Shown: piece by piece, positions 60,219 through 64,000 of the stretch
How positions within the stretch are numbered: position 1 is the first letter of the stretch
Layout of the letters: each line of letters begins with the position of its first letter
NCBI RefSeq assembly: GCF_039525805.1
Contig: NZ_BAAAHZ010000014.1
Source of the DNA: Dietzia natronolimnaea
GTDB lineage: Bacteria > Actinomycetota > Actinomycetes > Mycobacteriales > Mycobacteriaceae
Direction: 5' to 3' (one strand)
DNA: 64,000 nt
Translations under genes and position numbers: made by a program
Notes under the pieces: generated by a model
The model's input: only the letters and a program-made list of their open reading frames with translations
Told to the model about the DNA's origin: nothing
Database searches by the model: none

Positions 60219-61340
60219 GTGACGATCGTCGTGGCATGCGGGGCCTTCAAGGGTTCTCTCACCGCTATCGAGGCATGCCATCACGCTGCCGAAGGGGCTC
60301 GCCGTGCCCACCCGGACACCGATGTGGTGGTCAGGCCGGTCGCGGACGGGGGCGGCGGCAGCCTCGAGGTGATGGTCGCCGGCGGCGCCCGTGAGGTCCG
60401 CGTGACCGCCTCCGGCCCCACCGGGGAGGCGGTCGAGACCTCGTTCGCCGCCATCGACCCGGACACCGCCTTCGTGGAGATGGCGGACGCCTGTGGGCTG
60501 CTCCGACTCCCCGGGGGCCGGATGCGGCCCCTCGAGTCCTCGAGCCGCGGTGTGGGCGAGGTCCTCCTGGCCGCGCTCCGCTCGGGTCGCGGCAACATCC
60601 ACCTCGGCATCGGCGGCAGCGCCTCCACCGACGGCGGCAGCGGGATGCTCTCCGCGTTGGGCGCCCGCTTCCTCGACTCCTCCGGCACCGAACTCCCCGA
60701 CGGCGGCGGCGCGCTGGTGAACCTCGACCGCGTCGACCTGGACGGGATCGACCCCGCGGTCCGCGCCTCACGCATCCTGGTCGCCTGCGACGTGGACAAC
60801 CCCCTGCTCGGACCGCTCGGGGCGGCCCGCGTCTACGGCCCGCAGAAGGGGGCCTCCGCCGACCAGATCGAGGCCCTCGAGGCGGGACTGGCCCGCCTGG
60901 TCGAGGTACTGCGCGGCCAGGGACTCGAGGTGGATCCCGACGCACCGGGCTCCGGCGCGGCCGGGGGCGTGGGCTTCGCGGCCCGCGAACTGCTCGACGC
61001 GTCCCTGGATCCGGGATTCGAGGTCCTGGGCACCCTCACCGGCCTCGAGGACGTGGTGTCCGCCGCCGACCTGGTGGTGACCGGCGAGGGCCGGCTCGAC
61101 GACCAGACGATGCACGGCAAGACCCCCATGGGTGTGGCGGCGCTGTGCCGCTCGCACGCCGTGCCGGTGGTGGCCGTGTGCGGACGGCTGGACCTGGGTG
61201 CCGACCGCGTGGCGGAGGCCGGGTTCGCGGCCGCGGCCGCCCTCACCGAGCGGGAGCCGGACCTGGCCAGGTCGATGGCCAACGCGGGCGCGCTGTTGGA
61301 GGACGTGGCCGCGGAGGTCGTCTCGCGCATCCTGCCCTGA
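60219..61340 (+). CDS. Glycerate kinase
   Basis: 373 residues from GTG 60219, which gives TIVVACGAFKGSLTA, the usual N-terminus of GlxK/GarK-type kinases. Other signature parts: RPVADGGGGSLEVM near residue 40, GIGGSASTDGGSGML near 130, and DLVVTGEGRLDDQTMHGKTP near 290. It phosphorylates D-glycerate, linking glyoxylate/tartronate or serine-related routes to glycolysis. ATGs upstream in frame lack family similarity. The next gene converges 15 bases away. Confidence 0.92.
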   Translation: MTIVVACGAFKGSLTAIEACHHAAEGARRAHPDTDVVVRPVADGGGGSLEVMVAGGAREVRVTASGPTGEAVETSFAAIDPDTAFVEMADACGLLRLPGGRMRPLESSSRGVGEVLLAALRSGRGNIHLGIGGSASTDGGSGMLSALGARFLDSSGTELPDGGGALVNLDRVDLDGIDPAVRASRILVACDVDNPLLGPLGAARVYGPQKGASADQIEALEAGLARLVEVLRGQGLEVDPDAPGSGAAGGVGFAARELLDASLDPGFEVLGTLTGLEDVVSAADLVVTGEGRLDDQTMHGKTPMGVAALCRSHAVPVVAVCGRLDLGADRVAEAGFAAAAALTEREPDLARSMANAGALLEDVAAEVVSRILP

Positions 61341-61355
61341 CGATCGTCCGCTCGC

Positions 61356-62186
61356 CTAGCTCTCCTGCCGGGCGTCCGGCTGACCCGTGACGGTCACCGT
61401 CGCCGCGACGCGGTCGTCCACCGTCATCCACATCTGCAACCGATGTCCGGTCCGCCGACGCCGGATCGTCATCGACGACCCCGGGACCACGGGGTGCGAG
61501 TACTCGATCACGACGCGGTGGCGCTGCCTCAGCAGGTCCTGGTGATCCATGAGCTCGTCCTCGACGGCGTCGAGGTAGGCGGCGTTGTTGACGTGCTGGA
61601 GCAGGTCGAAATCCGTGCTGCGGAGGATGTGGGGCCGGTCCTCCGGTAGATCCTGTCCGGTGGACCCGACGGGCGGGGGCGTGGTCATGGCGGCCCACCG
61701 CAGGCGGTGGGTCGCCGTGGTCGCCGACAGGGTGGCGAAGCCCTCGTCGCTGATGCGGGCGGGCACGCCGTGGGCGTTGACGTTGATCCAGAACGCCTCG
61801 GTCTCCACCAGTCCGTCGGGTCGCGGCCCGTCGTCGTCGGGGCCGTCCCGGTGCTCCGCCGTCAGGCGCACCCGCATGTTCGCCCACCGCGTGGACAGTC
61901 CGGAGCACCAGCGCTGGAGGTGGACGGTGGCCGGCCAGGAGATCGGCTCGATCACGTCGATCACGGTCCGCCGGACGATCCAGTACGGGTCGGTCCGCGC
62001 GTGACCGGTGGCCTCGAGATCGTCGCCCGCCACGTCCTGGAGGTACCGGGCGATGCTGTCCAACCGCAGCCGGCGCAGGGGATCGACCTCGCCCGTTCGC
62101 ACCGTGCGGGAGGTGGAGTAGCCCGATCCGGCCGAGGGTGGAGGGGGAAGCGGTTGCGGGCCGTCATCCTGCACTGGGTCGGTCAT
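61356..62186 (-). CDS. Acyl-ACP thioesterase (FatA/B-like, double hotdog)
   Basis: 276 residues. Two tandem hotdog halves: the first contains VDPLRRLRLDSIARYLQDVAGDD and WIVRRTVIDV, the second RSTDFDLLQHVNNAAYLDAVED, whose Asp...HVNN is the catalytic signature of acyl-ACP thioesterases. The TEAFWINVNAHG linker is typical of the mycobacterial Rv2001-like group. It releases fatty acids from acyl-ACP or acyl-CoA. Divergent from the FMN protein gene. Confidence 0.88.
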   Translation of the reverse strand: MTDPVQDDGPQPLPPPPSAGSGYSTSRTVRTGEVDPLRRLRLDSIARYLQDVAGDDLEATGHARTDPYWIVRRTVIDVIEPISWPATVHLQRWCSGLSTRWANMRVRLTAEHRDGPDDDGPRPDGLVETEAFWINVNAHGVPARISDEGFATLSATTATHRLRWAAMTTPPPVGSTGQDLPEDRPHILRSTDFDLLQHVNNAAYLDAVEDELMDHQDLLRQRHRVVIEYSHPVVPGSSMTIRRRRTGHRLQMWMTVDDRVAATVTVTGQPDARQES

Positions 62187-62351
62187 CTATGTGGTCCTCT
62201 CGCGTGTCCGGTCCGGGCGGGCGCGTCGCGCCCTTCCGGTATCCCGCGACGGTCCGGCCACTGTAGACGTACTCCCACCGCGCGGCGGTCCCGGGCACGC
62301 CGGGCGACGGGTGGTCCATGATGGGGACACCGACAGACCCCGGAGGTCGAC

Positions 62352-63917
62352 ATGCGCAAGTGGCTCCTCGGCGCCCCCGTCGCCGCCCTGGCCGCCGTCG
62401 CGGCCTCGGACCTGAGACAGACCAGGTACCCGATCCTGCGGACCTTCCCCGTCCTGGGGCACGCGCGGATGGCCCTGAGCTCCATCGGTCCCGAACTGCG
62501 CCAGTACATCGTGGCGGGCAACAACGAGGAGCGGCCGTTCACCCGGGACCAACGTGCCTGGATCCAGGAGTCGGCGGAGGGACGGGCCACAACGTTCGGG
62601 TTCGGCACGGACAACAACATCGAGTTCCTCGAGGGTTACCCGATCGTCAAGCCGCGCACGTTCGCCGGGGTGACGGTGTCGGCCCACGCGCACTCCGCCG
62701 AGCAGCTCCAACTCCCACCGGCCAAGGTCCTCGGCGCCGCCCGCGGCCGGGCCCGCGCGTTCCGCCCCGAGTCCCTGGTGTCGATCTCCGGGATGAGCTA
62801 CGGCGCGCTGTCGGCCCCTGCTGTCGAGGCCCTCAACCGCGGCGCCGCTCTCGCGGGCGCTCTGCACAACACGGGCGAGGGCGGGCTGAGCCCGTACCAC
62901 CAGAAGGGCGGTGACCTGGTCTTCCAGATCGGCACCGCCTACTTCGGGGTCCGCGACGCCGAAGGCCGATTCGACATCGACGCTCTGGTGGCCCTCACCG
63001 AGAAGCACCCGATCCGGGCGATCGAGATCAAGCTCAGCCAGGGCGCCAAACCCGGACTGGGCGGCCTGCTGCCCGCGGCCAAGGTCACGGCGGAGATCGG
63101 GCGGATCCGCGGCATCCCCACCGACCGCGAGTGTGCGAGCCCGTCCCGGCACACCGCCTTCCACGACGTGGACTCCATGCTCGACCTGGTGGAGGAGATC
63201 GCCGAGCGCACCGGCCTGCCGGTGGGCATCAAATCCGCGGTCGGCGAGCTGGACTTCTGGGAGCAGCTGGCCGCCGCGATGATCCCGCGGCAGCGCGGCG
63301 TCGACTTCATCACCATCGACGGTGGCGAGGGTGGCACCGGCGCCGCCCCGCTCGTCTTCACCGACGCGGTGTCACTGCCGTTCCGGTTGGGATTCTCCCG
63401 CGTCTACCGGGTCTTCGCCGAGGCCGGACTCACCGACGACGTGGTGTTCGTGGGCTCCGGCAAGCTGGGCATCCCCGAGAACGCGGCGGTCGCGTTCGCG
63501 CTCGGTGTGGACATGATCGCCGTCGGCCGCGAGGCCATGCTCTCCATCGGCTGCATCCAGGCCCAGAAGTGCCACACGGACCGCTGCCCCACCGGGGTGG
63601 CCACCCAGAACCCGTGGCTGGTCCGAGGAGTGGACCCCACGAACAAGGCCGTGCGGTGCGCGGCCTACATCCGGTCGCTGCGACGCGATCTCGTCAAGAT
63701 CTCCGGCGCCGTCGGCGTGCCCCACCCGTCACTGATCGGGCCCGAGGACGTGGAGCTGGCCAACGGCACCCGGGACTCGACGACGCTCGCGGAGATCTAC
63801 GGATACCGACCCGGGTGGGGACTGCCCGGCCCGGCCGACATCCGCCGGATCAACGACCTCATGACTGCGAGCGGCGCGGCCGAGCACACCGCCGCCTACA
63901 CGCCCCCCGGGCTCTGA
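62352..63917 (+). CDS. FMN-binding glutamate-synthase-family protein (stand-alone GltB-like domain)
   Basis: 521 residues. A hydrophobic N-terminal segment may be membrane-associated (WLLGAPVAALAAVAASD). The rest is the FMN synthase domain of GltB: SISGMSYGALSAPAVEAL, KLSQGAKPGLGGLLP, TIDGGEGGTGAAPLVFT and the cluster motif CHTDRCPTGVATQNP. The amidotransferase and GXGXG domains are missing, so it cannot be a complete GOGAT; it may use ammonia or another amine donor, or act on a different substrate. Such short forms are frequent in actinobacteria. Genuine gltBD lies at 46.5-52.6 kb. Confidence 0.9.
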   Translation: MRKWLLGAPVAALAAVAASDLRQTRYPILRTFPVLGHARMALSSIGPELRQYIVAGNNEERPFTRDQRAWIQESAEGRATTFGFGTDNNIEFLEGYPIVKPRTFAGVTVSAHAHSAEQLQLPPAKVLGAARGRARAFRPESLVSISGMSYGALSAPAVEALNRGAALAGALHNTGEGGLSPYHQKGGDLVFQIGTAYFGVRDAEGRFDIDALVALTEKHPIRAIEIKLSQGAKPGLGGLLPAAKVTAEIGRIRGIPTDRECASPSRHTAFHDVDSMLDLVEEIAERTGLPVGIKSAVGELDFWEQLAAAMIPRQRGVDFITIDGGEGGTGAAPLVFTDAVSLPFRLGFSRVYRVFAEAGLTDDVVFVGSGKLGIPENAAVAFALGVDMIAVGREAMLSIGCIQAQKCHTDRCPTGVATQNPWLVRGVDPTNKAVRCAAYIRSLRRDLVKISGAVGVPHPSLIGPEDVELANGTRDSTTLAEIYGYRPGWGLPGPADIRRINDLMTASGAAEHTAAYTPPGL

Positions 63918-64000
63918 CCACACCCCTGCCCGCCCCTGCTCCTCCCCGCCCCGGCATCGAAAAGAGCGTTCCGCGCAGATCTACTCGGCCGATGTGTGCG

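Noticed and set aside
1..64000. tRNA, rRNA, CRISPR arrays, insertion sequences, riboswitches
   Set aside because: No cloverleaf-like segment, rRNA motif, regularly spaced repeat-spacer array, transposase frame or recognisable riboswitch core was seen on reading both strands; absence is by eye only, so a covariance-model search could still find one.
63918..64000. Possible feature after the last gene
   Set aside because: The final 83 bases are a C-rich stretch and show no stem or open frame that can be supported.

Overview
The window is chromosomal DNA of very high GC content with the gene set of a mycolic-acid-type actinobacterium (order Mycobacteriales). The evidence is a UDP-galactopyranose mutase for cell-wall galactan, an LGFP-repeat amidase, a septum-formation protein next to serS, an LCP ligase, and many GTG starts with 4-bp GTGA/ATGA overlaps. 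From memory of the family I would guess Dietzia or a close relative; this is inference. No rRNA, tRNA, CRISPR array, transposase, integrase or phage gene was seen. A run of 107 N (3689-3795) marks an assembly gap.

Layout. 1-24 kb is a core block whose order (glf, amidase, HAD phosphatase, acyltransferase, serS, Septum_form protein, small zincin, phosphoglycerate-mutase-like protein, pheA, glpQ1, DUF4328 protein) resembles, from memory, M. tuberculosis Rv3809c-Rv3843c with internal sections missing. Within it lie a two-TM protein with a SAVED-like body (1.2-2.4 kb) and a 999-residue alpha/beta-hydrolase/adenylation fusion (12-15 kb). 24-32 kb is stress and metabolism: a short pyruvate kinase, cspA, msrA, a Nudix hydrolase, sodA, a Tat-exported neutral ceramidase and an SDR. 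32-46 kb mixes envelope and accessory genes: a RecB-like nuclease, CopC, gabD2, a TipA-type MerR regulator with a clear operator, cardiolipin synthase overlapping an amidohydrolase that has lost metal ligands, rraA and an S4 protein. 46-52 kb is gltBD. 52-64 kb holds a GalT-like enzyme, a membrane glutaredoxin, an APH/ATPase fusion, glycerate kinase, an acyl-ACP thioesterase and a second, short FMN glutamate-synthase-like protein.

The most unusual feature is a scattered family of secreted low-complexity proteins built on the tripeptide Gly-Ser-Leu (32368-33093, 40154-41218, 44691-45074, 52875-54230, 59468-60103). Each has its own signal peptide and sits alone rather than in an operon, and several are bounded by hairpin terminators. 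Two share a conserved C-terminal module ending in PNGRG, and a third ends in a sortase-E-type LAATG anchor. I know of no described function for them. Three of the five carry AGTGTWAC close upstream. The window also contains short tandem repeats placed at gene 3' ends and a dispersed intergenic element around CCCGGGAGCGG.
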